A DNA stretch of 64,000 nucleotides from JAPSGM01 sp963777045 (GCA_963777045.1 CAVZPD010000009.1:186001-250000); one strand, 5' to 3'; counted from the first letter of the stretch, positions 24,994 through 34,187 are shown. Program-made: numbers and translations. Notes: generated by a model not told the origin, from the letters alone.

Positions 24994-26344
24994 CTGCGGC
25001 GCCCTGGCGTGGCGCCGAAGTCATGGCCGCCAGGTCCTGCGGCAGCTCGTGACCGACCAGCGCGGCGGCGGCCTGCATCGTCTCGATCAGGGTCGTGTCC
25101 TCCGCCAGCTTGCGGTGCGGCTTCATGTCGCCGTCGCGGTAGGCGTTGAGGAAGCGGATCCGCCACGGGTCGAGGCCGACCACCTCGGCGATCTTGTCCA
25201 TCTGCACCTCGACCGCGAACGACGCCATCGTCACGCCAAAGCCGCGCATGGCGCTCGTCGGCTGGCGGTTGGTGTAGACGCAGTACGCGTCGATCGACAC
25301 GTTCGGGATGGCGTAGGGTCCGGCTGCATTGGCCGCGTGCTTGGTGATGGCGTACGGCGTCTGGCGGCTATAGGCACCCGAGTCGGCGTAGCTCGTCACC
25401 TTCCGCGCGACGATGCGCCCGTCACTCGTCACGCCGTCCTTGATGTGGATGCGCCACGCCGAGCGCGTGGAGGAGACCTGCATCTCCTCCTGCCGGCTGT
25501 AGACGAAGCGCACCGGCCGGTTGGTCTTCATGGCGGCGAGCGTGGCGATCGGCTCCACGATGACGTCCACCTTGCCCCCGAACCCGCCGCCGACGGTGCC
25601 GCCCACGAAGTGGAGCCGGCTGCCCGGGAGCTGCAGGATGATCGCGGTGTTGTCGAGGCTGAAGTAGAGCGCCTGCGTGTTGGTGTAGACCGTGAAGCGG
25701 CCGTTCCCGTCTGGCACCGCGATGCAGCCGGTCGTCTCCGTGGGGGCGTGCTCGATGGGGCTCGTGTTGTAGACCCCCTCCACGATGTGGTCCGCGGCGG
25801 CGAACGCCGCCTCGACGTCGCCCAGCCGCACCCGGCGGCAGGGATGGCCCTCGTACATGAACGTGTTGTTGCCCCAGTGCGTCACGACCGGCGCTTCGGG
25901 TCGCAGCGCTTCTTCGACGTCGAAGACGGCGGGCAGTTCTTCCAGGTCGAGCTCCACCCGGGCGGCCGCCTCCAACGCCGCCTCTGCGCTCTCGGCCACG
26001 ATGGCCACGATCGCCTCCCCCTTGAAGCGGACGCGATCCTCGGCGAGGACGAACTCCTCCTCCGGCTCCACGCCGATCAGCCCCAGGATGGTGTAGCGGT
26101 TGTGCGGCACGTCCCGGGCGGTGAGGGCGCAGACGAAGCCGGGCACGGTCTCCGCGGCCGACAGGTCGATGCGCCTGATGCGCGCGTGGTGCAGCGGGCT
26201 GCGGACCATCTTGAGGTGCAGCATGCCGGGGAAGCTGAGGTCGCCGGTGTAGCGCGTCCGGCCCGTCACGTGACCGATGGCGTCGCTGCGGGTGACCGAC
26301 CGGCCGACGACGCTGTGACGGGGCCGGGCCTCCGGGGTGCTCAC
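24980..26344 (-). CDS. Mo-hydroxylase large subunit, N-terminal half (NdhL-like)
   Basis: A 454-residue protein equal to the N-terminal half of molybdopterin hydroxylase large subunits (GRTRYTGDLSFPGMLHLK, residues about 27-45; EYELP-type LDLEELPAVFDVEEAL; cofactor motif TVGGGFGGKVD at about 245; TSAMRGFGVTMA at about 370). It stops after VGHELPQDLAAMT, exactly where the C-terminal half gene begins. The GTG start at 26344 overlaps the iron-sulfur gene's stop by four bases. An earlier start would lie inside that gene. Confidence 0.85.
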   Translation of the reverse strand: MSTPEARPRHSVVGRSVTRSDAIGHVTGRTRYTGDLSFPGMLHLKMVRSPLHHARIRRIDLSAAETVPGFVCALTARDVPHNRYTILGLIGVEPEEEFVLAEDRVRFKGEAIVAIVAESAEAALEAAARVELDLEELPAVFDVEEALRPEAPVVTHWGNNTFMYEGHPCRRVRLGDVEAAFAAADHIVEGVYNTSPIEHAPTETTGCIAVPDGNGRFTVYTNTQALYFSLDNTAIILQLPGSRLHFVGGTVGGGFGGKVDVIVEPIATLAAMKTNRPVRFVYSRQEEMQVSSTRSAWRIHIKDGVTSDGRIVARKVTSYADSGAYSRQTPYAITKHAANAAGPYAIPNVSIDAYCVYTNRQPTSAMRGFGVTMASFAVEVQMDKIAEVVGLDPWRIRFLNAYRDGDMKPHRKLAEDTTLIETMQAAAALVGHELPQDLAAMTSAPRQGAADGGR

Positions 26345-26832
26345 GGCGCCGCCTCGCGCTCGCCGCTCAGGGTGCCGGCGGCACGCCCGACGGCGCGGAT
26401 GATCGGACGGTAGCCGGTGCATCGGCAGATGTTGCCCGCCAGCGCCTCCCGGATCTCGCCGTCTCCCGGTTGCGGGACGCGGTCGAGGAGGGCCTTCGAG
26501 ATCATCACCATCCCTGGCGTGCAGTAGCCGCACTGGAATGCGTTGCCTTCCAGGAAGGCCTGCTGGACGGGGTGCAGCCCCTCCGCGGGCGTCAGGCTCT
26601 CGAGCGTCGTGACGCGGCGCCCCGCCACGTCCTGGACGGGGAGCAGGCACGACAGCATGGGCTCATCGTCCACGAGGACGGTGCAGCTTCCGCAGCCGCC
26701 CTGGCGACAACCCTCCTTGGTGGCGGTGAAGCCCAGCTGAGTGCGGAGGACCGACTGCAGCGTCGCCATGGGCTTGACCATCACCTCGACCTCGCGGTCG
26801 CCCAGCACGAACGCCACGATGCTGGATGGCAT
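26341..26832 (-). CDS. Mo-hydroxylase [2Fe-2S] subunit
   Basis: A 163-residue subunit with both clusters: plant-ferredoxin type (C42, C47, C50, C62 in CRQGGCGSC...SC) and the all-helical cluster (C101, C104, C136, C138 in CGYCTPGM...CRCTGY). It relays electrons between the molybdenum site and FAD. It follows the FAD gene directly (TAG then ATG) and overlaps the next gene by GTGA, so the complex is made from one transcript. Confidence 0.93.
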   Translation of the reverse strand: MPSSIVAFVLGDREVEVMVKPMATLQSVLRTQLGFTATKEGCRQGGCGSCTVLVDDEPMLSCLLPVQDVAGRRVTTLESLTPAEGLHPVQQAFLEGNAFQCGYCTPGMVMISKALLDRVPQPGDGEIREALAGNICRCTGYRPIIRAVGRAAGTLSGEREAAP

Positions 26833-27684
26833 CTAGCGGTCCTCCGGATGCGATTCGAGCGCCAGCCGTTCCAGGGCTCGCCGGACGAAGAGCCCGACCA
26901 TTCTGCGCCGATACCAGGCCGTTGCGATCGCGTCGGTGAAGGCGTCGCACTCCCCGACGGCGGCGTCGGCCGCGGCCGCGACGTCCGCCGCATCGAGCGC
27001 CGTGCCGGTCAGCAGGGCTTCCGCCTTCCGGGCGCGGATCGGGTGCGGCCCCGCCGCACCGAGGGCGATGCGGGCTTCGGCAACGCGGTCGCCCGCCCAC
27101 GCCAGGCGCACCGCAACGGTGACCACCGCCGGGGTGTTGGCCTGCTTGCGTCCGTACTTCAGGAAGGCGGTCGGGCCAGACGGAATCGGGACGTGGATCT
27201 CCGCCAGGAGCTCATCGGCTGCAAGCTGGTTGGTCATGAAGCCGGTGAAGAAGTCGTCCAGGCGCACCATTCGCCTGCCCTCGGCGCCGGCGAGCGCCAG
27301 CCCGGCGTCGAGCGCGAGCAGCGCCGTCGCAACGTCGCCGCCCGGCGGTGGCGTGAACAGGTTGCCGCCGACGGTCGCCATGTTGCGCACCGACCAGCTG
27401 GCGGTGTTGCGCGCTGCGTCGCTGAGCATCGGCAGCTCGCGTTGCTCCAGGAGCTGGGTCAGCGTGGTGGTGGCGCCGATCCGCAGCGTTCCATCGGCCC
27501 GTTCGATGCCCCCCAGACCGGCAAGCCGCAGCCCCATGACCGACTCCGGCAGCGAGATCCCCTCGTTGATGAGCGGCATCGCCACGGTGCCACCGCCCAT
27601 CACCATCAGCTCCGGCCCATGCTCGCCGAGCAGCGAAACGGCCTCGGGCAGGGATCGGGGCAGGAAGTAGCGCTGGACGGTCAT
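26833..27684 (-). CDS. Mo-hydroxylase FAD-binding subunit
   Basis: A 283-residue CoxM/XdhB-type flavoprotein subunit with the two FAD motifs VMGGGTVAMP (about residues 28-37, a variant of AGGTDL) and NMATVGGNLFTP (about 100-111). The C-terminal domain (LKYGRKQANTPAVVTVAVRL) is typical. It is the second gene of the operon order CoxG, FAD, FeS, large-N, large-C. The start overlaps the CoxG stop by four bases. Confidence 0.92.
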   Translation of the reverse strand: MTVQRYFLPRSLPEAVSLLGEHGPELMVMGGGTVAMPLINEGISLPESVMGLRLAGLGGIERADGTLRIGATTTLTQLLEQRELPMLSDAARNTASWSVRNMATVGGNLFTPPPGGDVATALLALDAGLALAGAEGRRMVRLDDFFTGFMTNQLAADELLAEIHVPIPSGPTAFLKYGRKQANTPAVVTVAVRLAWAGDRVAEARIALGAAGPHPIRARKAEALLTGTALDAADVAAAADAAVGECDAFTDAIATAWYRRRMVGLFVRRALERLALESHPEDR

Positions 27685-28154
27685 GCTGGACGCTCCCGGC
27701 TGCCCGCGGCCACCGGTTCGCGCCGCAGTCGCGCGTCCAGCCGGGCCAGTCCCTGGTTGAGCAGCGATTGCGCCAGACCCTCGGCAAATCGCCCATCGAG
27801 ACGCGCCAGGGGACCGCTGATCGTTGCTTCTCCCTGGTAGCTGAGGCGCGTCCCGGGATCGGCGTCGTCGAGCGTGAAGGAGGCCGTGCCCACGATCGTC
27901 CCGGGCCGCCCCGCCACCTTGCCCTGCAGCGTGCCACCCCGCGGCTCATCCGCGTCGACGAGCAGCACGTGCGTACGGTAGCTGCCCACGAATCCGGGCA
28001 GGCGCAGGGCGATCTCGCCTCGGTACTCGTCATCGCTGACGCGCTCGATCGCCCGGCAACCGGGGATCACCGCCAGCAGGGCGTTCGGGTCGCATATCGC
28101 GGCGAAGACCTCGCTGCGAGGGGCAGCGAGCGTGTAGGTGCCCAGGATCTTCAT
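27681..28154 (-). CDS. CoxG-like SRPBCC domain protein
   Basis: A 157-residue protein of the carbon-monoxide-dehydrogenase subunit G family (START/Bet v1 fold): KILGTYTLAAPRSEVFAAICDPNALLAVIPGC at the start, then YRGEIALRLPGFVGSY and LARLDGRFAEGLAQSLLNQGL. CoxG-like proteins accompany Mo-hydroxylases and are thought to help membrane recruitment or maturation. The ATG at 28154 begins the conserved domain; two upstream in-frame ATGs would add up to 32 residues. First gene of the Mo-hydroxylase operon. Confidence 0.82.
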   Translation of the reverse strand: MKILGTYTLAAPRSEVFAAICDPNALLAVIPGCRAIERVSDDEYRGEIALRLPGFVGSYRTHVLLVDADEPRGGTLQGKVAGRPGTIVGTASFTLDDADPGTRLSYQGEATISGPLARLDGRFAEGLAQSLLNQGLARLDARLRREPVAAGSRERPA

Positions 28155-28319
28155 GCAGAACGGCTCGCGAGATGGTCCATACGGCCCCCGTTCGTCATCC
28201 GGCTTGCCCTGTCCGGGATCGGCCGATCGATTCATGATAATGATCGGCATCGGCTGGGACGAAGGGTTGCGTCAGACGGCCCTAAAAGCCCAGTCCAGAA
28301 GACATGATCGAGGTCCCAG

Positions 28320-28607
28320 GTGATCGAGCGACACATCACGTTCAACGTTGCATCCGACAAGGCGGCGGCCTTCGAGCGCTTCTTCGCCGACGAGTACGCG
28401 CCGGCCATGACCCGGGCCCCCGGCTTCGTGCGCATCGACCTGCTTCGCGAGGCGGATCCTCCCCATCGCTACCAGATGTCCTTCCGCTTCCAGGACGGGG
28501 AGAGCGCCGCGGCATGGCGGACCTGCGACGAGCACACCGAGCTGCAGCCGGCGCTGGAGGCGCTGGTGGGCGACCGCGAGGTCCAGGGCTACGAGGTCGT
28601 GACCTGA
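28320..28607 (+). CDS. ABM-type small monooxygenase-like protein
   Basis: A 95-residue dimeric alpha-beta barrel protein (ERHITFNVASDKAAAFERFFADEYAPAMTRAPGFVRIDLLRE), matching the antibiotic-biosynthesis-monooxygenase/NIPSNAP-like group. Start is GTG at 28320 with GAGG upstream. Such proteins often act on quinone-like or enol substrates, or serve as ligand-binding accessories. It is followed by a strong hairpin, so it probably forms its own transcript. Specific reaction unknown. Confidence 0.7.
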   Translation: MIERHITFNVASDKAAAFERFFADEYAPAMTRAPGFVRIDLLREADPPHRYQMSFRFQDGESAAAWRTCDEHTELQPALEALVGDREVQGYEVVT

Positions 28608-28610
28608 ACG

Positions 28611-28634
28611 AGCGGCCCTCCCGGGAGGGCCGCT
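28611..28634 (+). terminator. Hairpin after the ABM gene
   Basis: AGCGGCCCTC-CCGG-GAGGGCCGCT is a perfect 10-bp stem four bases after the stop. No T-tract follows, so termination would depend on hairpin strength or Rho; it may also act from the other strand. Confidence 0.55.
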
Positions 28635-28739
28635 CTGCTCCATAGAGAAGGTTTGCTATAGACTGGCGGGCAACCAACCAGAACCCCATATCACCGTGTC
28701 TCGGCCCGTTCCGCGGCCGCCTTCCGGAAGGAGTTCAAC

Positions 28740-30353
28740 TTGGCCCCCGAACCCGCAGACGTCCTCATCATCGGAGCCGGCGCGACGGGCGGCGTCGTGG
28801 CGAGACGGCTGGCGGAGTCGGGCTATCGAGTGGTCTGCCTGGAGCAGGGCGACTGGCACGACAAGGAGGAGTACCGGGGCAACAAGCTCGACTGGGAGCT
28901 GACCATGCGCAAGCAGTGGTCGACCAGCCCCAACGTGCGCGAGCTGCCCGAGGACTACCCGCTCGACGAGTCAGACGCCGAGATCTCGCCGCTCATGTTC
29001 TCCGGCGTCGGCGGGTCGATGCTCATCTTCGCCGGCGCCTGGCCACGGATGCTCCCCTCCGATTTCCGCGTTCGCTCGCTGGACGGGATCGCCGATGACT
29101 GGCCGCTCAACTACGAGGAGCTGCGTCCCTTCTACGAGCGCACGGACCGTGAGTTCGGCGTCTCCGGCATGGGCGGAGACCCGGCCTACCCGGCCGGTGG
29201 CGAGGACCCGCCGCTGCCACCGCTGCCCATCGGTCCGGGCGGGCTGAAGGTGGCCCGCGCGCACGCGCGGCTGGGATGGCACTGGTGGCCCGAGCCGAAC
29301 TCGATCCTGTCGGTGCCGTATGACGGGCGCCGGCCATGCGTCCAGCGCGGCACCTGCCAGCAGGGCTGCAACGAGGGCGCCAAGGCCTCGACCGACCTCA
29401 CCCACTGGCCGAAGGCGCAGGCGCTGGGCGCCAGGCTGGTGACCGGCGCGCGCGTGCGTCGCCTGGAGACGAACGATGCCGGCCTGGTGACCGGAGCCAC
29501 CTGGGTCGACCGCGAGGGTGCGGAGCACTTCGAGGCGGCGAAGGTGGTGGTCCTGGCGGCGAACGCCATCGGAACCGCGCGGCTGTTGCTCCTCTCCGAC
29601 TCGCCGCAGCACCCGGACGGGCTTGCGAATTCATCGGGCCTGGTCGGGAAGCGGCTGATGATGCATCCGTTCGCCAACGTGGGCGGCCTCTTCGAGGAGA
29701 ACCTGGAGAGCTGGCAGGGCCAGTTCGGCTGCTCCATCGAATCCTTCGAGTTCTACGAGACCGATGAGCGGCGCGGTTTCGTGCGCGGGGCGAAGTGGGG
29801 CCTGGCGCCGACCTTCGGGCCGATCAATGCCGCACTGCCCAGCCGTGCCGGCACGCAGGTATGGGGCGCGGAGCATCACCTCCACGTTCGCTCGCACCTC
29901 GGCCACGGCGCCAACTGGGGCCTCTTCGGCGAGGACCTGCCCGACGAGGGCAACCGGGTCACCCTCTCGAAGACGCTCACCGATTCATCCGGCATCCCTG
30001 CCCCGGAGGTCCACTACCGGGTCTCCGAGAACTCCCGCCGGCTGCTCGACTTCCACATCCAGAAGGCATCCGAGTCGCTGCTCGAGGCGGGCGCCCACAC
30101 CGTCGAGGTCGACAGCCTGATGCGCTACTCCGGGTGGCACCTGCTCGGGACCGCGCGCATGGGCGACGATCCGCAGTCCTCGGTGCTGGACCGATGGAGC
30201 CGCGCGCACGACGTGCCGAACCTGTACGTGGTCGACGGCAGCTCGTTCGTCACCTCGGGCGGCGTCAACCCCACCTCGACCATCGTGGCGCTGGCGCTGC
30301 GCGCCGCCGACCACATGGTGGAGACCCGCTTCGACCAGGAGGTGCCGGCATGA
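28740..30353 (+). CDS. GMC-family FAD oxidoreductase
   Basis: A 537-residue flavoprotein starting at TTG 28740, seven bases after GGAAGGAG. It has the dinucleotide-binding motif IIGAGATGGVVARRL (about residues 10-24), a mid-region Cys-rich segment (CVQRGTCQQGC, about 200-210) typical of the gluconate/sorbitol/choline-dehydrogenase branch, and the C-terminal GWHLLGTARMG (about 466-476) and GGVNPTSTIVALALRAADHM with the catalytic His/Asn pair. It oxidises an alcohol or sugar hydroxyl. It overlaps (ATGA) a subunit-3-like gene, so the enzyme is probably a two-protein, membrane-linked dehydrogenase. Confidence 0.88.
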   Translation: MAPEPADVLIIGAGATGGVVARRLAESGYRVVCLEQGDWHDKEEYRGNKLDWELTMRKQWSTSPNVRELPEDYPLDESDAEISPLMFSGVGGSMLIFAGAWPRMLPSDFRVRSLDGIADDWPLNYEELRPFYERTDREFGVSGMGGDPAYPAGGEDPPLPPLPIGPGGLKVARAHARLGWHWWPEPNSILSVPYDGRRPCVQRGTCQQGCNEGAKASTDLTHWPKAQALGARLVTGARVRRLETNDAGLVTGATWVDREGAEHFEAAKVVVLAANAIGTARLLLLSDSPQHPDGLANSSGLVGKRLMMHPFANVGGLFEENLESWQGQFGCSIESFEFYETDERRGFVRGAKWGLAPTFGPINAALPSRAGTQVWGAEHHLHVRSHLGHGANWGLFGEDLPDEGNRVTLSKTLTDSSGIPAPEVHYRVSENSRRLLDFHIQKASESLLEAGAHTVEVDSLMRYSGWHLLGTARMGDDPQSSVLDRWSRAHDVPNLYVVDGSSFVTSGGVNPTSTIVALALRAADHMVETRFDQEVPA

Positions 30354-30805
30354 GCGCCGATCCCCTGGCGACGTGGGGCAGCGCGGAGCGGACGGCGTTC
30401 GCGGCGGTGGCCGACCACTTCATCCCGGCGGCGCACGGCATGCCCTCGGCCGGCGAGGTCATCGACGACGCCCGGCTCCGGTTCGTGCTGCGCTCGCGGC
30501 CCGACCTGGCCGAGGTCCTTCGGCTGGCCCTGCGGGCGGAGCTGGGAGATGATCCCGCGGCGCGCATCGCGCAACTGCAGCAGGACCAGCCGGAGCAGCT
30601 CGCCGCGCTGCAGCTTGCCGTGGTCGGCGCCTACTACACCGACGGGACGGTTCGGGAGCTGATCGGCTATCCGGGCCAGGAGGCGCGGCCGGTGGACGCC
30701 GGACGCTACCCGGAGTACCTGGCCGAGGGCCTCACCGACCAGGTGCTGGCGCGCGGGCCGATCTGGCGCGACCCGGCCACGGGGCGGCGAGCCGAGGCAA
30801 GCTGA
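30350..30805 (+). CDS. Gluconate 2-dehydrogenase subunit 3-like protein
   Basis: A 151-residue protein coupled to the GMC gene by an ATGA overlap. The pattern RTAFAAVADHFIPAAHGMPSAGEVIDDARLRFVL, then GAYYTDGTVRELIGYPGQEARPVDA matches the small subunit of flavin-containing gluconate/sugar dehydrogenases. Family members often carry a Tat signal, but none is visible here, so the complex may be cytoplasmic. No cytochrome subunit follows. The small subunit is thought to aid folding or export of the flavoprotein. Confidence 0.75.
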   Translation: MSADPLATWGSAERTAFAAVADHFIPAAHGMPSAGEVIDDARLRFVLRSRPDLAEVLRLALRAELGDDPAARIAQLQQDQPEQLAALQLAVVGAYYTDGTVRELIGYPGQEARPVDAGRYPEYLAEGLTDQVLARGPIWRDPATGRRAEAS

Positions 30806-30872
30806 GGACAACGAAGCGTGCCGGTCGGATGGCCGGCCGGCACGGGCATCGGCCCGGGAAGGAGATTCTCCA

Positions 30873-32327
30873 ATGGCAGTGGCGACGGGAAGCTGGCTCG
30901 ACGCCTTCCTGAAGGACTGGAAGACCGGAAGCGGTCGCTCGATCGAGGTCAGCGAGCCGGCGACCGGCACCCACCTCCTCACCATCAACGAGTCGACCCG
31001 CGACGACGTGGCGCGTGCCGCTGCGGCCGCCGCCGCCGCGCAGCCGGCCTGGGCGGAGACGAGCCACCAGGAGCGCGCCCGGATCCTGCGCCGTGCGGCC
31101 GAGATCTACGAGGCGCACCGCGACGAGTTCGGCTCGTGGACGCAGCGCGAGACGGGCGCCACCTACTCGAAGATGCACCACGAACAGGACTTCACCCACG
31201 GCGAGATCCTCAACGGCTCGACCATGCCGTCGCGCCCGTACGGCTCGCTGATGCCCACCACCCAGAAGGGCCGCCTCTCCATGGTGCGTCGGGTGCCGGT
31301 CGGCGTTGTGGGGGCCATCACCCCGTGGAACTCGCCCAGCGTGCTCGGGATGCGGGTGGTGGCGCCGGCGCTGGCGCTCGGCAACGCGGTGGTCCTCAAG
31401 CCAGACCCGCAGACGCCGGTCTGCGGGGGCGCCATGTTCGCCTCCATCTTCGCCGAGGCGGGCCTGCCGGACGGCCTGCTGCAGATCGTGATCGGCGACG
31501 CCGAGACGGGCGAGGCACTCGTCACCGATCCGAACGTCCACATGGTCTCCTTCACCGGTTCCACCGCCGCCGGCCGGCGCGTGGGCGAGCTGGCGGGTCG
31601 CCTGCTCAAGAAGGTGTCGCTGGAGCTGGGCGGCAACAACGCGTTCATCGTGCTCGACGACGCGGACCTCGATGCGGCGGCATCGGGCGGCGCGTTCGGC
31701 TCCTTCCAGTTCCAGGGCCAGGTCTGCTTCTCTTCCGGACGGCACCTGGTCCAGCGTTCCGTTGCGGATCGCTACGTGGAGCTGCTCAGCGAGAAGGCGC
31801 GCCGGCTGAAGCTGGGCGACCCGTTCCGCGAGGAGGTGCAGCTCGGGCCCATCGTCAACCAGCAGCAGCTGGCCCGGATCGAGGAGATCGTGCAGCGGTC
31901 GATCGCCGAGGGGGCGCGGCTGGCCGAGGGCGGCACGCACGAGGGCCTCTTCTACCGACCGACGGTCCTGGCCGACGTGAAGACCGATGTCGCCGCCTTC
32001 ACCGAGGAGGTCTTCGGCCCGGTCGCGCCGGTCACCGTCTTCGACACCGATGACGAGGCGGTGGCCATGGCCAACGCCAGCGAGTACGGGCTCGTGGCGG
32101 CGATCTACACCGGGTCGATCAGCCGCGGCATGGCGATCGGCAACCGCATGCGGACCGGGATGGTCCACGTCAACGACACCACGCTCAACGACGACTCGAT
32201 CGTTCCGTTCGGCGGGATGGGCGCCTCCGGCAACGGCTCGCGCTTCGGCGGCGAGGCGAACTTCGAGGCGTTCACCGACTGGCAGTGGATGACGGTGCGC
32301 GACGAGCCGCCGTCGTTCCCATTCTGA
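30873..32327 (+). CDS. Aldehyde dehydrogenase (NAD(P)-dependent)
   Basis: A 484-residue enzyme of the ALDH superfamily: VVGAITPWNSPS (about residue 146), VVLKPDPQTP (about 174), VSFTGSTAAG (about 225), catalytic Glu251 in ELGGNN and catalytic Cys285 in GQVCFSSGR. The sequence resembles the benzaldehyde/vanillin dehydrogenase branch. GGAGATT precedes the ATG. Next to the GMC oxidoreductase, it probably oxidises the aldehyde formed there to the acid. Confidence 0.88.
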   Translation: MAVATGSWLDAFLKDWKTGSGRSIEVSEPATGTHLLTINESTRDDVARAAAAAAAAQPAWAETSHQERARILRRAAEIYEAHRDEFGSWTQRETGATYSKMHHEQDFTHGEILNGSTMPSRPYGSLMPTTQKGRLSMVRRVPVGVVGAITPWNSPSVLGMRVVAPALALGNAVVLKPDPQTPVCGGAMFASIFAEAGLPDGLLQIVIGDAETGEALVTDPNVHMVSFTGSTAAGRRVGELAGRLLKKVSLELGGNNAFIVLDDADLDAAASGGAFGSFQFQGQVCFSSGRHLVQRSVADRYVELLSEKARRLKLGDPFREEVQLGPIVNQQQLARIEEIVQRSIAEGARLAEGGTHEGLFYRPTVLADVKTDVAAFTEEVFGPVAPVTVFDTDDEAVAMANASEYGLVAAIYTGSISRGMAIGNRMRTGMVHVNDTTLNDDSIVPFGGMGASGNGSRFGGEANFEAFTDWQWMTVRDEPPSFPF

Positions 32328-32343
32328 AGCGGCCGGCGATCGA

Positions 32344-33402
32344 TTGGCCTCCATCACCGATGTCGCGAGGCTGGCGGGCGTCTCGCCCGCCACGGTCTCG
32401 CGCGTCGTCTCGTCGGCCACCTACCCGGTCAGCGCCACCACCCGTGAGCGCGTCATCGACGCCGCACGAACGCTCGACTACGTCCCGAACGCCCTCGCCC
32501 GCGGCCTGCTGAAGAGCCAGGTCCCGGTGGTGGGCGTGATCGTCCACGACATCACCGATCCCTACTTCTCGGAGATCGTGCGGGGCGTGGAGGACGCTGC
32601 CTCGCCGTCGGGCTACCTGGTCATCACCTGCAGCAGCGAGCGCGACCCGGAGCGAGAGAACTCCTACGTCCGCCTGCTGCGCTCGATGCGCGCCTCGGCG
32701 ATCATCTTCGCCGGCAGCGGCGTGGACGACCCGGAGCGCAACGAGGAGATGGCGAAGCACGTCGCCGGCATGCAGGAGTACGGTGCCGCCGTGGTCCACC
32801 TCTCGCCGCCGGCCATCGGTGCTCCGGAGATCGCCGTGGACAATGCGGAGGGCATCGGCGCCATGACCTCGGCGCTGGTCGGGATGGGACATCGGCACAT
32901 CGCCTTCCTCGCCGGGCCCACCTCGCTCTACGTCGCCCGCGAGCGCCTGTCGGGCTACCGGCGCGGCCTGTCGCAGGCGGGGATCGAGTTCGACGAGCGG
33001 CTGGTGGTGACGACCGCCTTCGACCGGGAGGGCGGCGCAGAGGCGGTCGACCGGCTGCTGGCGGGCGAGGCCGCCTTCACCGCCATCTCCTGCGCCAGCG
33101 ACCTGCTCGCCCTCGGTGCCCTGCAGCGGCTGGCCGAGCTGCGCATCCGCGTCCCCGACGACGTTTCGCTGGCCGGCTTCGACGATATCGCCATGGCGAG
33201 CATGACCGCGCCACGGCTCTCGACGGTACGGATCCCGCTGCGCGAGATGGGCCGTCGAGGCTTCGCCCTGATCGAGCGGGCGCTGGCCGGGGAGGCGATC
33301 GTCCGCGACGAGATGCCGGCCGAGGTGGTCCTGCGCGAATCGACGGGGCCGCCACCCATCCGTCCACTGCCGGACACGACCGAAAGGAAGAGCCTGCCAT
33401 GA
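32344..33402 (+). CDS. LacI-family transcriptional regulator
   Basis: A 352-residue regulator starting at TTG 32344. Residues 3-22 are the LacI headpiece (ITDVARLAGVSPATVSRVVS), followed by the hinge (YVPNALARGLLKS) and a periplasmic-binding-protein-type core (VPVVGVIVHDITDPYFSEIVRG; SLAGFDDIAMASMTAPRLSTV). It probably responds to a sugar or derivative and controls the GMC/ALDH genes and the neighbouring ABC importer. It overlaps the creatininase-like gene by four bases. Confidence 0.88.
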   Translation: MASITDVARLAGVSPATVSRVVSSATYPVSATTRERVIDAARTLDYVPNALARGLLKSQVPVVGVIVHDITDPYFSEIVRGVEDAASPSGYLVITCSSERDPERENSYVRLLRSMRASAIIFAGSGVDDPERNEEMAKHVAGMQEYGAAVVHLSPPAIGAPEIAVDNAEGIGAMTSALVGMGHRHIAFLAGPTSLYVARERLSGYRRGLSQAGIEFDERLVVTTAFDREGGAEAVDRLLAGEAAFTAISCASDLLALGALQRLAELRIRVPDDVSLAGFDDIAMASMTAPRLSTVRIPLREMGRRGFALIERALAGEAIVRDEMPAEVVLRESTGPPPIRPLPDTTERKSLP

Positions 33403-34187
33403 AGTCCCCGACCGTCTTCCTGGGCGAGATGACCAGCCCGCAGGTGGAATCGTTCCTGGCCGATCACGACACGGTCATCGTGCCGACCGGCTCCACCGAG
33501 CAGCATGGGCCCCACGGCCCGCTGCTCACCGATTCGCTGATCGCCACCGAGGTGGCGCGTCGAGCGGCTCCGCGGGTCGGCGCCGCGGTGGCGCCCACGA
33601 TCAACTACGGGCTCTCGTACCCGCACACCGGCTTCACCGGGCTGGTGCAGATCCGGATCCCGACCTTCATGGCGCTCATCGAGGACTTGGCCGCGTCGCT
33701 GGCGGAGGCGGGCTTCCGGCGCATCGTCTTCCTGAACGGCCACTACGACAACACCTACGCCATCGCATACGCCTGCGCCAATGCTGCGGGACGCCTGCCC
33801 CACGGCACGCACGCCTTCCCCATCAACTACTGGGATGGCCTGACGCCCGAGGAGGCCGGTGAGTTCTTCGACCCGTCGACCGGACTGCATGCCAACCGCG
33901 GCGAGACGTCGGCCATGCTGGTCATCAACCCCGACGCGGTGGACATGGAGAACGCCAACGCGGAGTTCCCGCCGTTCCCTGACGTGACCAACCCGGCGCC
34001 CGTGCACACCGCCTTCTTCTTCTCGGCACCGGGATCGGTGTACCGTGCGACGCGCTCCGGATCGTGGGGCGACGCGCGAGAGGCGACCCCGGAGTTCGGT
34101 GAGCGCTACCTGCAGGTCTGCACCGAGTCCACCGTGCGGGTCCTGGGCGACATCGAGCGCACCTTCGAGGCGATGCCGGGTCGCTGA
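33399..34187 (+). CDS. Creatininase-family amidohydrolase-like protein
   Basis: A 262-residue protein with the family's metal site: VPTGSTEQHGPHGPLLTD (residues about 29-46, Glu and His ligands plus the downstream Asp) and FLNGHYDN (about 110-117), with GETSAMLVINPD near 170. Creatininase relatives hydrolyse cyclic amides or related substrates such as formamidopyrimidines and mycofactocin precursors. In this sugar-oxidation context a lactone or lactam substrate is possible; that is inference. It is convergent with the ABC permease gene. Confidence 0.82.
   Translation: MKSPTVFLGEMTSPQVESFLADHDTVIVPTGSTEQHGPHGPLLTDSLIATEVARRAAPRVGAAVAPTINYGLSYPHTGFTGLVQIRIPTFMALIEDLAASLAEAGFRRIVFLNGHYDNTYAIAYACANAAGRLPHGTHAFPINYWDGLTPEEAGEFFDPSTGLHANRGETSAMLVINPDAVDMENANAEFPPFPDVTNPAPVHTAFFFSAPGSVYRATRSGSWGDAREATPEFGERYLQVCTESTVRVLGDIERTFEAMPGR

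Noticed and set aside
28200..28260. Third copy of the GntR palindrome upstream of CoxG
   Set aside because: GATCGATTC and ATGATCGG occur, but the ATCGATWATCGAT core is not present.
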